From positions 1-15,288 of the forward strand of contig JAEYUL010000203.1 of NCBI GenBank assembly GCA_023432565.1: DNA of 15,288 bases, in the 5' to 3' direction. Below are positions 1 through 8,031 of this stretch, piece by piece. Under the pieces are notes generated by a model. That model saw only the letters and a program-made list of their open reading frames with translations. It did no database searches and was not told where the DNA came from. Numbering within the stretch: position 1 is the stretch's first letter; the number at the start of each line of letters is the position of its first letter. The translations under genes were made by a program, and so were the position numbers. The stretch is from Actinomycetes bacterium. Lineage in GTDB: Bacteria; Actinomycetota; Actinomycetes; Actinomycetales; Cellulomonadaceae.

Positions 1-127
1 TGACTGGGCCCGTCCGCCTTCCCGTCCGTGGGAGTGGTGGGGGCCGAGAAAATCCATCACGGACTGCACCCGGAGAAGCCCTGGTTCCACGTCATCGGAC
101 GCGGGTTCGATTCCCGCCACCTCCACC
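1..127 (+). ncRNA. ssrA: tmRNA (ssrA), 3' part
   Basis: This is the 3' end of transfer-messenger RNA, which rescues stalled ribosomes by adding a degradation tag. The tRNA-like domain is visible: a T-arm with a 5-bp stem (101-105 paired with 113-117) around the loop TTCGATT, then a 7-nt acceptor 3' strand CACCTCC (118-124) and discriminator A125. The upstream CGGAGAAGCCCTGG block (70-83) is typical of tmRNA just before the tRNA-like end. The 5' half, including the tag reading frame, lies outside the window. After A125 the DNA reads CCT rather than CCA, so the mature CCA end would have to be completed by the CCA-adding enzyme. An anonymous tRNA is unlikely because no cloverleaf 5' half precedes the T-arm. 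Confidence 0.9.
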
Positions 128-148
128 TTGCGGTAGACGTCGACCGCG

Positions 149-184
149 GACGAGGCCCGCCCCCTGCTGGGGGCGGGCCTCGTC
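149..184. terminator. Strong hairpin between convergent ssrA and the kinase operon
   Basis: A perfect 16-bp stem (149-164 with 169-184) closes a 4-nt TGCT loop. It starts 22 nt after the tmRNA end and lies 43 nt beyond the stop of the convergent lipoprotein gene. There is no clear U-tract on either side, which is common for intrinsic terminators in very GC-rich actinobacteria. It probably ends transcription from both directions. Confidence 0.8.
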
Positions 185-227
185 GTCGTTGTGGACGTGC
201 TTGGAACTTCGTCGAGCACGCGAGAGA

Positions 228-766
228 TCACCTGCGCTCGCGGTTGCCAGGGCCATTCCTCGCCTTGCCGCCGACCTTGTCCGGCGGCTCGACCTTGCCG
301 GGCTTCTTCGGCCCGGGCGGTGGGGCCGGGCGGGCTGGCTCAGGTTTCGACGGCACCGCAGCCCTGGTCTTCGTGGCGACGGACTTCGTCGCGGCCTGGT
401 GAGTGGGCGTCGGTTCGCTCGCTGGGGATGCCTTGCCCGTCGAGGAGCCGGCCTCGGTCGCGGCGGCGCGCTGCTGCGCGGCGGTGAGCTCCGCCTCGAC
501 CTCGTCGAGGGCCGCGTCGATCGCGCGGTACCGCATCGCCGAGACCTCGCCGTTCTCGACGCCGGCGTCGAGCAGCGCGCGCGTGGACGCGAGCAGCGTC
601 GAGGCTTTGCGCCAGTCGCCCTCGGCCGCCGCACGCGTCACGGCCAGCACGGACGCCTGAAGGGCGTGGCCGCGGTCCGCCGCCAGCTCGGTGCTGCTCC
701 CGCAGCCGGACGCGCCGAGCAGCGCGAGCGTGATCCCGAGCGCCACGACGGCCCTGCGCAGTCGGA

Positions 767-770
<4 letters not shown>
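228..770 (-). CDS. Putative lipoprotein coupled to the Ser/Thr kinase
   Basis: A 180-residue protein starting at GTG 770. That start overlaps the kinase stop codon in a GTGA arrangement, which both fixes the start and implies translational coupling. Residues 1-22 form a signal peptide (Arg-rich n-region, hydrophobic core) ending in ASG-C, so Cys23 is the likely lipidated residue. Residues about 33-100 are predicted to be helical, rich in Ala, Glu and Leu, without a domain I recognise. From about residue 105 the chain is low-complexity, rich in Ala, Pro and Lys, as in a cell-wall-spanning linker, and it ends with a very basic tail. The gene sits at the end of the operon, before the shared hairpin at 149-184. 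I do not recognise the family. Its obvious partner is the adjacent kinase, whose short outer tail could contact it (inference). Confidence 0.75.
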
Positions 771-1894
<1,124 letters not shown>

Positions 1895-1970
1895 CGTCGG
1901 CGGCGAGTCCACGTGTCCCAGCACGCTGTCGACGCTAAGCCCGCCCGGAGCGACCCGCACGCCGGATAGT

Positions 1971-1998
1971 CCGATATCCCCCGTTCGGGGGTTGACAA
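1971..1998 (-). promoter_or_regulatory. Possible promoter of the kinase operon
   Basis: Reading the minus strand, TTGTCA (1998-1993), a 16-bp spacer and TATCGG (1976-1971) resemble a -35/-10 pair. The spacer contains a perfect 5-bp inverted repeat, CCCCC-GAAC-GGGGG (1991-1978), placed where an operator could act. Transcription would begin near 1964, which is compatible with the start at 1894 and rules out the frame's most upstream start at 2020. The call rests on sequence resemblance only. Confidence 0.35.
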
Positions 1999-2156
1999 GA
2001 CGGCCCGACGAGGGATCCACGCCGCGAGGTGGACGTGCTCTGTGCGCACGGTTTCGCGTACGGCAGCGACGTCCCGGTCGTCCCGGGCAGTCCGCGACGA
2101 TCGGGAGTGACGTCGATCCGGCGACGTCCGGTCGGCGCGGGACGCGACCGACGGGC

Positions 2157-2162
2157 TAGCCT
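2157..2162 (+). promoter_or_regulatory. -10 box of a probably leaderless methyltransferase mRNA
   Basis: TAGCCT lies exactly 6 nt before the GTG start at 2169, the spacing expected if transcription begins at or next to the start codon. No Shine-Dalgarno sequence precedes the start. No convincing -35 box is visible. Confidence 0.4.
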
Positions 2163-2168
2163 CGGGGC

Positions 2169-3326
2169 GTGGACGAGGCGGCTGGGCGCGACGAGACCGA
2201 TCTGCTCAGCCGGCTCCGGCGGTACCCCGATCTGGAGGCGCCGAACCTGCACGCGGTCGACGCGACCGACCGGCTGATCCTCGACGAGGCGGCTTCCGCG
2301 CTCGCGGCGGCCACCGGGGCGGACGTGGTCGTGATCGGCGACCGCCACGGCGCGCTGACGCTCGGCGCGATCACACGCCACGGGCTGTCGGATCTGCGCA
2401 CCCACCAGGACCGGCTGCTGGGTGAGCGTGCGCTGCAAGCGAACGCCGAGCGGTTCGGCGTCGCAGGGTTCAGCCCGCTCCCGCTGACCCGCGACCTCGT
2501 CGACGGTGCGCGCGTCGTCCTGCTCCAGCTCCCGCGATCGCTGGACGCCCTCGACGAGATCGCCGGCCTGGTGGCCGCGCACGCCCACCCTGACGTGCTC
2601 GTCGTCGCCGGGGGCCGGGTCAAGCACATGACGACGGCCATGAACGACGTCCTGGGTCGCTACTTCGGCGACGTGCAGGCGAGTCTGGCTCGCCAGAAGT
2701 CGCGCGTCCTGCTGGCCTCGGGCCCGCGACCGGCCGACGAGCGCCCCGCAGCGGTGTGGCCGCGCAGCGAGGACCATGCGGACCTGAGCGTGACCGTGTG
2801 CGCCCATGGCGGCGTGTTCGCAGGGACAGGCATCGACATCGGGACACGAGCGCTGCTGCGGCACCTCGAGGAGATGCCGGCCGACGCCACGACCGCGCTC
2901 GACCTCGGGTGCGGGACCGGTCTGCTCGCGGTGCTCCTGGCTCGCTCGAACGAGGCACTGGCGGTCACGGCGACCGACGAGTCGGCGGCCGCGGTGGCCT
3001 CCGCCCAGGCGACCGTCGCGGCGAACGGCGTCGCGGACCGGGTCGTCGTCGTGCGCGCCGACGGTGCGGACGTGGTGCCGGACGCGAGCGTCGACCTCGT
3101 CGTGCTGAACCCGCCGTTCCACGTCGGCGCTGCGGTCCACGCGGGCGTCGCGCAGACGATGTTCGCCGAGGCGGCGCGCGTGCTGCGCCCGGGCGGCGAG
3201 CTGTGGGCGGTGTGGAACTCACACCTGCGCTACCGGTCCTCGCTCGAGCGCGTCGTCGGACCGACCCGCCAGGTCGGGCGCGACCCGAAGTTCACGGTGA
3301 CCGCGTCCACCCGCAGGGGTGGTTGA
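2169..3326 (+). CDS. rlmG: rRNA (guanine-N2)-methyltransferase, RlmG/RsmC family
   Basis: A 385-residue protein with the two-domain layout of RlmG and RsmC, which place N2-methylguanosine on 23S or 16S rRNA with S-adenosylmethionine. The N-terminal half is the degenerate methyltransferase-like domain (for example VVVIGDRHGAL). The C-terminal half has the pre-catalytic segment with GIDIGTR, the SAM-binding loop DLGCGTG (245-251), the acidic residue of TATDES, and the catalytic NPPF (314-317) followed by H. The end, with NSHLRY and PKFTV, resembles the RlmG C-terminus (HLDY and NKFVV in E. coli), which favours RlmG over RsmC, although the exact target base cannot be read from sequence. The length matches RlmG (about 380). 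The start is the GTG that gives a leaderless arrangement. It diverges from the kinase operon. Confidence 0.85.
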   Translation: MDEAAGRDETDLLSRLRRYPDLEAPNLHAVDATDRLILDEAASALAAATGADVVVIGDRHGALTLGAITRHGLSDLRTHQDRLLGERALQANAERFGVAGFSPLPLTRDLVDGARVVLLQLPRSLDALDEIAGLVAAHAHPDVLVVAGGRVKHMTTAMNDVLGRYFGDVQASLARQKSRVLLASGPRPADERPAAVWPRSEDHADLSVTVCAHGGVFAGTGIDIGTRALLRHLEEMPADATTALDLGCGTGLLAVLLARSNEALAVTATDESAAAVASAQATVAANGVADRVVVVRADGADVVPDASVDLVVLNPPFHVGAAVHAGVAQTMFAEAARVLRPGGELWAVWNSHLRYRSSLERVVGPTRQVGRDPKFTVTASTRRGG

Positions 3327-3433
3327 CGGACGACCGCGCGAGTCGGGTCACTCCGGACGAGCGTACTCGTGGATAGGGTCGGCAGGTCCTCGGCGCCCGC
3401 AGGCGTCGCGCCCGCTTTCGCAGAGGAGAGCAG

Positions 3434-4330
3434 ATGGCCCCCGACCAGCTCACGTTCGACAACCCCGTCGAGCGGCACTCGCACATCAGGCCGCACGCGT
3501 CGTGGCAGCCGGTACCGGGCCTCGACGCCGAGCTCGACCCCAAGGCGGACCACGGCGAGACGTCCTACCGGGGGACCGGCCGGCTCCCCGGGCGCAAGGC
3601 GCTCATCACCGGCGGCGACTCGGGCATCGGAGCGGCCGTGGCGATCGCGTTCGCCCGCGAAGGGGCGGACGTCGCGCTGAGCTACCTGCCCGAGGAACAG
3701 GTGGACGCCGAGGCGATCGCGGCGCTCGTCCGTGCCGAAGGCCGCAAGGCCGTGCTCCTGCCGGGCGATATCCGCGACCGCGAGTTCTGCCGCACGCTCG
3801 TCGCCGACGCCGTCGACGGCCTGGGCGGGCTCGACATCCTCGTGAACAACGCGGCCCACCAGGTGTATCACCAGTCGTTCGACGAGCTCGACGAGGCCGA
3901 CCTCGACCGGACGATCCAGACCAACCTGTACGCGATGTTCTGGATCACGCGGGACGCGCTGCCTCACCTTCCGCCGGGCTCGACGATCATCAACAGCACC
4001 TCGGTGCAGGGTTACAACCCGTCGCCGATGATCATCAACTACGCCTCCACGAAGTTCGCGATCATCGGCTTCACCAAGGCGCTCGCGGCTGACCTGGCCC
4101 CGCGGGGGATCCGCGTGAACGCGGTCGCTCCCGGCCCGGTGTGGACGCCGTTGCAGGTCTCCGACGGCCAGCCTGCAGAGAAGCTGAACGGGTTCGGTGA
4201 GTCCTCGTGGCTGGGGCGCACCAGCCAGCCCGTCGAGCAGGCGCCCGCGTACGTGTTCCTCGCCTCGCCGGAGTCCAGCTTCGTCGTCGGCGAGGTCATC
4301 AACGTCAACGGCGGCGCCAACGTGCCGTGA
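3434..4330 (+). CDS. SDR-family oxidoreductase (YghA/GSP39-like)
   Basis: A 298-residue NAD(P)-dependent short-chain dehydrogenase of the type with an extra N-terminal arm of about 50 residues. The cofactor loop TGGDSGIG is at 59-66, NNAA (a variant of NNAG) at 138-141, catalytic Ser190, and YASTK giving Tyr203 and Lys207. APGPVWTPLQ and the C-terminal GEVINVNGG are typical of the family related to general stress protein 39 of Bacillus and E. coli YghA. The substrate cannot be inferred. An AGAGGAGAG ribosome binding site lies just before the ATG. The neighbouring CoA-binding protein downstream is in the same direction but 215 nt away, so it is probably transcribed separately. Confidence 0.88.
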   Translation: MAPDQLTFDNPVERHSHIRPHASWQPVPGLDAELDPKADHGETSYRGTGRLPGRKALITGGDSGIGAAVAIAFAREGADVALSYLPEEQVDAEAIAALVRAEGRKAVLLPGDIRDREFCRTLVADAVDGLGGLDILVNNAAHQVYHQSFDELDEADLDRTIQTNLYAMFWITRDALPHLPPGSTIINSTSVQGYNPSPMIINYASTKFAIIGFTKALAADLAPRGIRVNAVAPGPVWTPLQVSDGQPAEKLNGFGESSWLGRTSQPVEQAPAYVFLASPESSFVVGEVINVNGGANVP

Positions 4331-4545
4331 CCGTCGGCGCCGGCGGACGCGTCAGGCGGTCGGGAAGGCGATTGCGAGCATCGTCCTGGGTGCGCGGACC
4401 GGCTCGCCGTGGCGCGGTGTCATACCGGGTATCGACGCCCGACACGGGCAACTGAACGTGGTCGGGGCGAAGGGGTCATTGGTCCTGGGCGCAGGTGTGG
4501 TCCCGGTCACTACCGTCGAGACACCGACTCAACGTGGAGCTGACC
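4331..4545. other. Intergenic region between the SDR and CoA-binding genes
   Basis: No coding region is apparent. The perfect inverted repeat ATACC-G-GGTAT (4422-4432) lies in it. Its right arm ends in GGGTAT, which resembles the -10 box of stress sigma factors, but no matching -35 box is present at normal distance. A weak GTGGAG ribosome binding site precedes the ATG at 4546. Confidence 0.4.
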
Positions 4546-5022
4546 ATGACGAGCACCAAGGAAGCGGCAGAGAGGTTCCTGAACTCGCGGCGGATCGCCG
4601 TCACAGGGGTCTCACGCACTCCCAGCAGTCACGGGGGAAACGTCGTCTACACGCGACTGCGAGATGCCGGCTATGACGTGTATGCGGTGAACCCGCACGC
4701 GAAATCGGTCGAGGGCGACCCCGCCTACGCGGACCTCGGGGCCATCCCCGGCGGGGTCGACGCGGTCGTGATCGCGACGCACCCCAAGCACGCCCAGGCA
4801 ACCGTGCAGGAGGCGATCAACCTGGGTGTCCGCCAGGTGTGGATGCACAGGACCGTCGACAAGGGGAGCGTCGACCCGGAGGCCACGCGCCTGGGGCGCG
4901 AGCACGGGCTGACGGTGATCGACGGCGGGTGCCCTCTCATGTACGGACGCGCGTCCGACCGTGCGCACCGCGTGATGTGCAGGATCTTCACGCTCACCAA
5001 GCGCATCCCGCGTGAGGTGTGA
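4546..5022 (+). CDS. CoA-binding domain protein (YccU-like)
   Basis: A 158-residue single-domain protein with the CoA-binding Rossmann fold also found in succinyl-CoA synthetase alpha subunits. The first strand and loop IAVTGVSR (17-24), VYAVNP (45-50), VDAVVIATHP (71-80), VRQVWMH (95-101) and IDGGCPLMY (125-133) match the YccU-type family, whose physiological role is uncertain. I chose ATG 4546 because homologues begin just before this helix and a GTGGAG site precedes it. The frame opens further upstream to 4495 without family-like sequence. Its stop lies only 9 nt from the stop of the convergent DUF5808 gene. Confidence 0.85.
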   Translation: MTSTKEAAERFLNSRRIAVTGVSRTPSSHGGNVVYTRLRDAGYDVYAVNPHAKSVEGDPAYADLGAIPGGVDAVVIATHPKHAQATVQEAINLGVRQVWMHRTVDKGSVDPEATRLGREHGLTVIDGGCPLMYGRASDRAHRVMCRIFTLTKRIPREV

Positions 5023-5031
5023 CGGGCAGCG

Positions 5032-5343
5032 TCAGTCCGACGACGCCGCCTGGCGCGCCAGCGTGTAGACGCGACCCAGGTTCAGGGTCCAGCCGACCCC
5101 GAACACGCGCGGTCCGATCAGGTGCTCGCTGTCGGTGTTCCACACGCGCTCGCGGAAGCGTGAGAACGTCGGCGGTCGCAGCTCGTAGGGCACGAACCCG
5201 GCGACGACGCCGTGCCACGTGCGTTCGTCGCTCGGCTTGCGCAGCTCCTTGACGACGGCCGCGACGGCCAGCGCCACGCCGACTGCTCGCACCACGTCCC
5301 GCAGGCGGGTCTTGCGTTCTGCGTCCTTGCCTCGTCGGGTCAT
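5032..5343 (-). CDS. DUF5808 family protein
   Basis: A 103-residue protein. Residues about 66-92 carry the DUF5808 signature: a VWN segment, then PRVFGVGWTLN, close to the usual W-N ... P-x-x-F-G-x-G-W/Y-T-L-N pattern. A hydrophobic helix (about 17-31) after a very basic N-terminus could anchor it in the membrane. The function of the family is unknown. A GAGGAGG ribosome binding site precedes the ATG at 5343. That ATG overlaps the stop codon of the upstream coding remnant (ATGA), so the gene was probably once translationally coupled to it. Confidence 0.75.
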   Translation of the reverse strand: MTRRGKDAERKTRLRDVVRAVGVALAVAAVVKELRKPSDERTWHGVVAGFVPYELRPPTFSRFRERVWNTDSEHLIGPRVFGVGWTLNLGRVYTLARQAASSD

Positions 5344-5575
5344 CGGGCCTCCTCGGTCGCGGTCTGCACGGCCATCATCCAGCGGTCAGGCGCCCTCGGC
5401 CAGTGCGGCGGCGCGGTCGTTGCGGGGCACGCACCGACCTCCGCGCCCACGTCGCGCAGGTGGCTCGCGAAGGTCGTCGGGTGTGGCGTCGGTCCGACGA
5501 CGAGCTCGACGCAGCCGCTGCCCGCACGCGAGCCGCGCCGAGTACGACCTCGCGTGCTCGTGCGCGGACTGATCG
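5340..5575 (-). pseudogene. Unrecognised coding remnant, 5' end missing
   Basis: On the minus strand the frame ending at TGA 5342-5340 has strongly G/C-rich third codon positions and a protein-like sequence (ELVVGPTPHPTTFASHLRD, then APDRWMMAV). Its stop overlaps the next gene's ATG in an ATGA arrangement, as in a real operon. It lacks a plausible full-length start: only a GTG about 36 codons before the stop is available. Upstream of about 5510 the coding-like signal moves to another frame (SAHEHARSYSARLACGQ), so one extra base near 5505-5510 would explain it. Upstream of that it runs into the GNAT stop region. I do not recognise the protein. A short functional ORF from the internal GTG is the alternative. 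Confidence 0.4.
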
Positions 5576-5578
5576 CGT

Positions 5579-6307
5579 TCAGCGCGACGGCGTACGGACC
5601 GCCCCGAACACCGTGCGGCGGCGCAGCCGGAACCCGAGCCGCTCGTAGATCGCGATCGCTCGGGTGTTCGCCTCCGCGGCGTGCAGCAACGCCCGGTCGC
5701 CGCGCTCGTGGATGTGGTGGGCGACGTCGAGCACCAGTCGCGTGGCCAGGCCCTGGCGCCGGTGGTCGGCGTCCGTGCACACGGCGCTGATCTCCGTCCA
5801 GCCTCCAGGCTGCAGACGCTCACCGGCCATCGCGACGAGCCGACCGCCGCGCCTGATCCCCACGTAGCGACCGAGCTCGTAGGTGCGCGCCGCGAACGGT
5901 CCGGGCCGCGTCCGTCCGACCAGCGCGAGCATCTCCTCGGCGTCAGCGGGACCGAGGGGCACGGCTTCGTCGTCCGGCCGCGGCTGCAGCGCGTCGGTCT
6001 CGACGAGCTGCACGCCGGCCCCCCGCGTGACGACCTCCCAGCCGGGCGGCAGCGCCGGATCGTTCCCCGAGACCGGGAAGATCCCGCCAGGTCCGACGAG
6101 GTCGACGATCGCGTCCCAGACGTCCGGGTCGTCCCATGAGCGCACCGCCGCGAACGGCGACACGTCGGGCTGGAAGCGGCGCACGATCTCGTTCCCCTCG
6201 GACAGCGCGGCGTGCCGACCCGTGAGCGAGTGCCACGCCGCGTTGTCCAGGACGTCGGCCACGCCCGGGGGAGCGGGCGTGGCGGGGTTCAGCGTGCTGT
6301 GTCCCAC
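5579..6307 (-). CDS. GNAT-family N-acetyltransferase
   Basis: A 242-residue protein with a GNAT domain in its C-terminal half, transferring an acetyl group from acetyl-CoA to an unknown amine. Motif A is clear: EISAVCT (172-178) then R183-R-Q-G-L-A188, which binds the CoA pyrophosphate. The final YERLGF (221-226) is the usual motif B. The N-terminal 110 residues contain no clear acetyltransferase motif. The arrangement resembles FR47-like GNAT proteins with a lead domain. The GTG start at 6307 is fixed by the strong GAGGAGAGGAA ribosome binding site before it. A good promoter lies upstream (6336-6363), so it is probably transcribed alone or together with the remnant and DUF5808 gene downstream. 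Confidence 0.88.
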   Translation of the reverse strand: MGHSTLNPATPAPPGVADVLDNAAWHSLTGRHAALSEGNEIVRRFQPDVSPFAAVRSWDDPDVWDAIVDLVGPGGIFPVSGNDPALPPGWEVVTRGAGVQLVETDALQPRPDDEAVPLGPADAEEMLALVGRTRPGPFAARTYELGRYVGIRRGGRLVAMAGERLQPGGWTEISAVCTDADHRRQGLATRLVLDVAHHIHERGDRALLHAAEANTRAIAIYERLGFRLRRRTVFGAVRTPSR

Positions 6308-6335
6308 GGTGATTCCTCTCCTCGACGGCCCCCGG

Positions 6336-6363
6336 ATGCTAGGTGCGCGGCGACCCGTCGCAA
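6336..6363 (-). promoter_or_regulatory. Sigma-70-type promoter of the GNAT gene
   Basis: On the minus strand TTGCGA (6363-6358), a 16-bp spacer and TAGCAT (6341-6336) form a good housekeeping promoter. It is 29 nt upstream of the GTG start, leaving room for the leader and the ribosome binding site. A run of six T (plus strand 6369-6374) just upstream is strikingly A/T-rich for this genome. Confidence 0.6.
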
Positions 6364-6431
6364 GACCGTTTTTTACGGGATTCCCGAGTGGTGAGACCGC
6401 CCGGTGTCGCAGCGCGCCAGGGCGCGGTGCG

Positions 6432-7289
6432 TCAGCCGGTGAGCCGTGTCCGCAGCTCGATGACGTCGAAAGGCTCGCTGCTGGACTCGGTGGTGGCGGT
6501 GCCGTCGATCGGCCGCCACTTGTGCAGGGGATCTGCCGCCACGCGGTAGCGACCGCGCCACGAGGTCGCCAGCCTCACGGTGCTGTCCTGCAGCGGCGTC
6601 AGGAACGTGTGAGTGACCGCGAACGAGGGGTAGGGGGCGCCGGGGACGTCCGTGGTGAGCCGCTCGCCGTCGTCGAAGTCCCACACCCAGGAGATCGGCT
6701 CGGCGACGATCTCGACCGCGAACCCCGACACGTTCGTGTCGAAGGCCTGCGCGTCGTCGACGGTGTACAGGATCGCCGGCTTGTTCACGAGCATCTCTGC
6801 GGCGGGCTGGACGCCCACCTCAGGGGGCGCGATGTTCAGCACGCGGAGCTCCTCGACGTCGACCGGGGGCAGCAGGTGCTCGGGGCAGGACCAGCCGACC
6901 AGCATCTCCCAGGCGGACCACGGCGCCTGCGGGCTGGTGCGGGAGCGGAACCACAGCGGCTGGACCGCTGGGCCGTCCTCGCAGGTCGGGCCCTCGATCC
7001 TGATCCCAGGTGGGATGTAGCACTGCTGGTCGATTCCGGGTTCCTCGAGCTCGACGTCGTCGGCACAACGTGCCGCACGCTTGTACTCGTCCAGCCGTGC
7101 CTCGGGTGCGATCATCGCCGCTCTCCAGGCTCGCTCTCGCTGTGCGCCAGCGAATGCTCGGGCGTGCAGTGAGTCGTCACCGGGTGCGACGACCTCAACG
7201 GTCTTCGCGCTGGCTGTCGAGGCGTTGGCCGCCACGACCGCGATCGAGGTCAGGAGAGTCCCGGCTGTTCGCCACGCTGACGAGCGCAC
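6432..7289 (-). CDS. Secreted PKD-domain protein, cassette copy A
   Basis: A 285-residue exported protein. Residues 1-28 are a signal peptide ending in ASA, with cleavage likely before Lys29. The middle has four cysteines (in RCADD, QQCYI, PTCEDG, WSCPE), suggesting disulfides outside the cell. A PKD-like beta-sandwich follows around WVWDFDDG (about 201-208) and SFAVTHTF. The chain ends in FDVIELRTRL, a tail also seen in copies B and C. It starts at GTG 7289, 2 nt after the stop of the DUF6318-like lipoprotein gene, so the two are cotranscribed. A weak 5-bp hairpin (6413-6426) lies just past the stop. PKD domains are known from surface proteins and secreted enzymes. No catalytic domain is visible here, so the function is unknown. 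This is the only intact copy of three. Confidence 0.8.
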   Translation of the reverse strand: MRSSAWRTAGTLLTSIAVVAANASTASAKTVEVVAPGDDSLHARAFAGAQRERAWRAAMIAPEARLDEYKRAARCADDVELEEPGIDQQCYIPPGIRIEGPTCEDGPAVQPLWFRSRTSPQAPWSAWEMLVGWSCPEHLLPPVDVEELRVLNIAPPEVGVQPAAEMLVNKPAILYTVDDAQAFDTNVSGFAVEIVAEPISWVWDFDDGERLTTDVPGAPYPSFAVTHTFLTPLQDSTVRLATSWRGRYRVAADPLHKWRPIDGTATTESSSEPFDVIELRTRLTG

Positions 7290-7291
7290 GG

Positions 7292-7939
7292 CTACATGAC
7301 CTCGATCAGCACTGGGTCGACGCCGTTGACCTGCCACGTCCCTCCGTCCCACTCGAGCAGCAGGGTTGCTCGAGTGCGCCGGGTCTCGTGGAAGTCCTCG
7401 ACCACGGTTCCCTGCGCGTCGATGGTCTGTGAAGGGTGCTGGACAAAGGTCACCCACGCGATGAACTCCTCTGAACCTGTCGCGTCGGCGCCGCCGTCGA
7501 GGAACTCGAGCGCACCCCCCTCGCTCTGCCGTCCCCTCGCCTCGTCCTTGCGCAGCTCGTCGACGACGCCGGAGCAGTAGCCGCAGGCCGTCCCGGAGAG
7601 CTGCTCCCAGGTGGTGCTGTCGCCGGTTGCGAAGAGGTAGGGGAAGAGCGACATGTAGTACTCGGCGACGGCGGCGGCATTCTCCTCGGTCGGAGGGCCG
7701 TCGAGAGCGGCGGGAGGAGCCGGAGCCACGGTGACGTCAGGTAGCTCGGCCGTCGATGTGGGTGAGGGCTCAGGTGTCGGCGTGGGCGCCGGTGGTGGTG
7801 CTGGCGGGCTCGGCGAGGAGCTGACTGCCGGCCTCGTCGGGTTGGCGGTTGGAGTGCTGGTGCAGGCCGTGAGCGTGAGAGCGAGGCAGACGGCCGTGAT
7901 GGGCGCGAGCGCGCGGGTGGTGCCCCCTAGGTAACGCAT
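7292..7939 (-). CDS. DUF6318-like lipoprotein, cassette copy A
   Basis: A 215-residue lipoprotein. The signal peptide ends in LTAC, giving lipidated Cys26. A Pro/Ser/Thr-rich linker (about 28-65) follows, and then a folded domain from about residue 82. That domain has the conserved features TEENAAAVAEYY, FATGD, a CGYC pair (Cys119, Cys122) and HPSQTIDA, and ends in a strand-rich part that could adopt an NTF2-like fold (inference). It is similar throughout to the lipoproteins of copies B and C. I chose ATG 7939 because TACTTT lies exactly 7 nt upstream, as in a leaderless mRNA. A TTG at 7948 would fall inside that box. It is the first gene of the pair with the PKD protein. Its function is unknown. 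Confidence 0.8.
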   Translation of the reverse strand: MRYLGGTTRALAPITAVCLALTLTACTSTPTANPTRPAVSSSPSPPAPPPAPTPTPEPSPTSTAELPDVTVAPAPPAALDGPPTEENAAAVAEYYMSLFPYLFATGDSTTWEQLSGTACGYCSGVVDELRKDEARGRQSEGGALEFLDGGADATGSEEFIAWVTFVQHPSQTIDAQGTVVEDFHETRRTRATLLLEWDGGTWQVNGVDPVLIEVM

Positions 7940-7946
7940 GCCGGGC

Positions 7947-8000
7947 AAAGTACCCGAAATGGCACGTGCTCACGTGTGGTTCGCCCTCGGGTGTGGACAG
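7947..8000 (-). promoter_or_regulatory. Leaderless promoter and GTCCACA element, copy A
   Basis: TACTTT (7952-7947) lies exactly 7 nt before the ATG at 7939. The element CTGTCCACA (minus strand, 8000-7992) lies 53 nt before the start and differs by one base from the high-GC DnaA box TTGTCCACA. Copies B and C have the same arrangement. No clear -35 box is seen. Confidence 0.55.
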
Positions 8001-8031
8001 ACCTGCCAGCCGGCTTCTCGATGAGAGGGCC

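Noticed and set aside
1992..1997. TTGACA on the plus strand as a -35 box for the methyltransferase gene
   Set aside because: No -10 box follows at 16-18 nt. The TAGCCT at 2157 is far away and better explains the start.
1935..3140. Open frame of about 400 codons on the minus strand opposite the methyltransferase gene
   Set aside because: Arg/Val/Asp/His-rich sequence without domains, fully antisense to a gene with intact catalytic motifs.
4422..4432. GGGTAT in a palindrome as a stress-sigma promoter for the CoA-binding gene
   Set aside because: No matching -35 box at the expected distance and more than 110 nt to the start. Kept only as a note on the intergenic region.
7946..7948. TTG at 7948 as the start of the copy A lipoprotein gene
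   Set aside because: It would overlap the TACTTT box conserved at the same spacing in copy B. ATG 7939 fits all copies.
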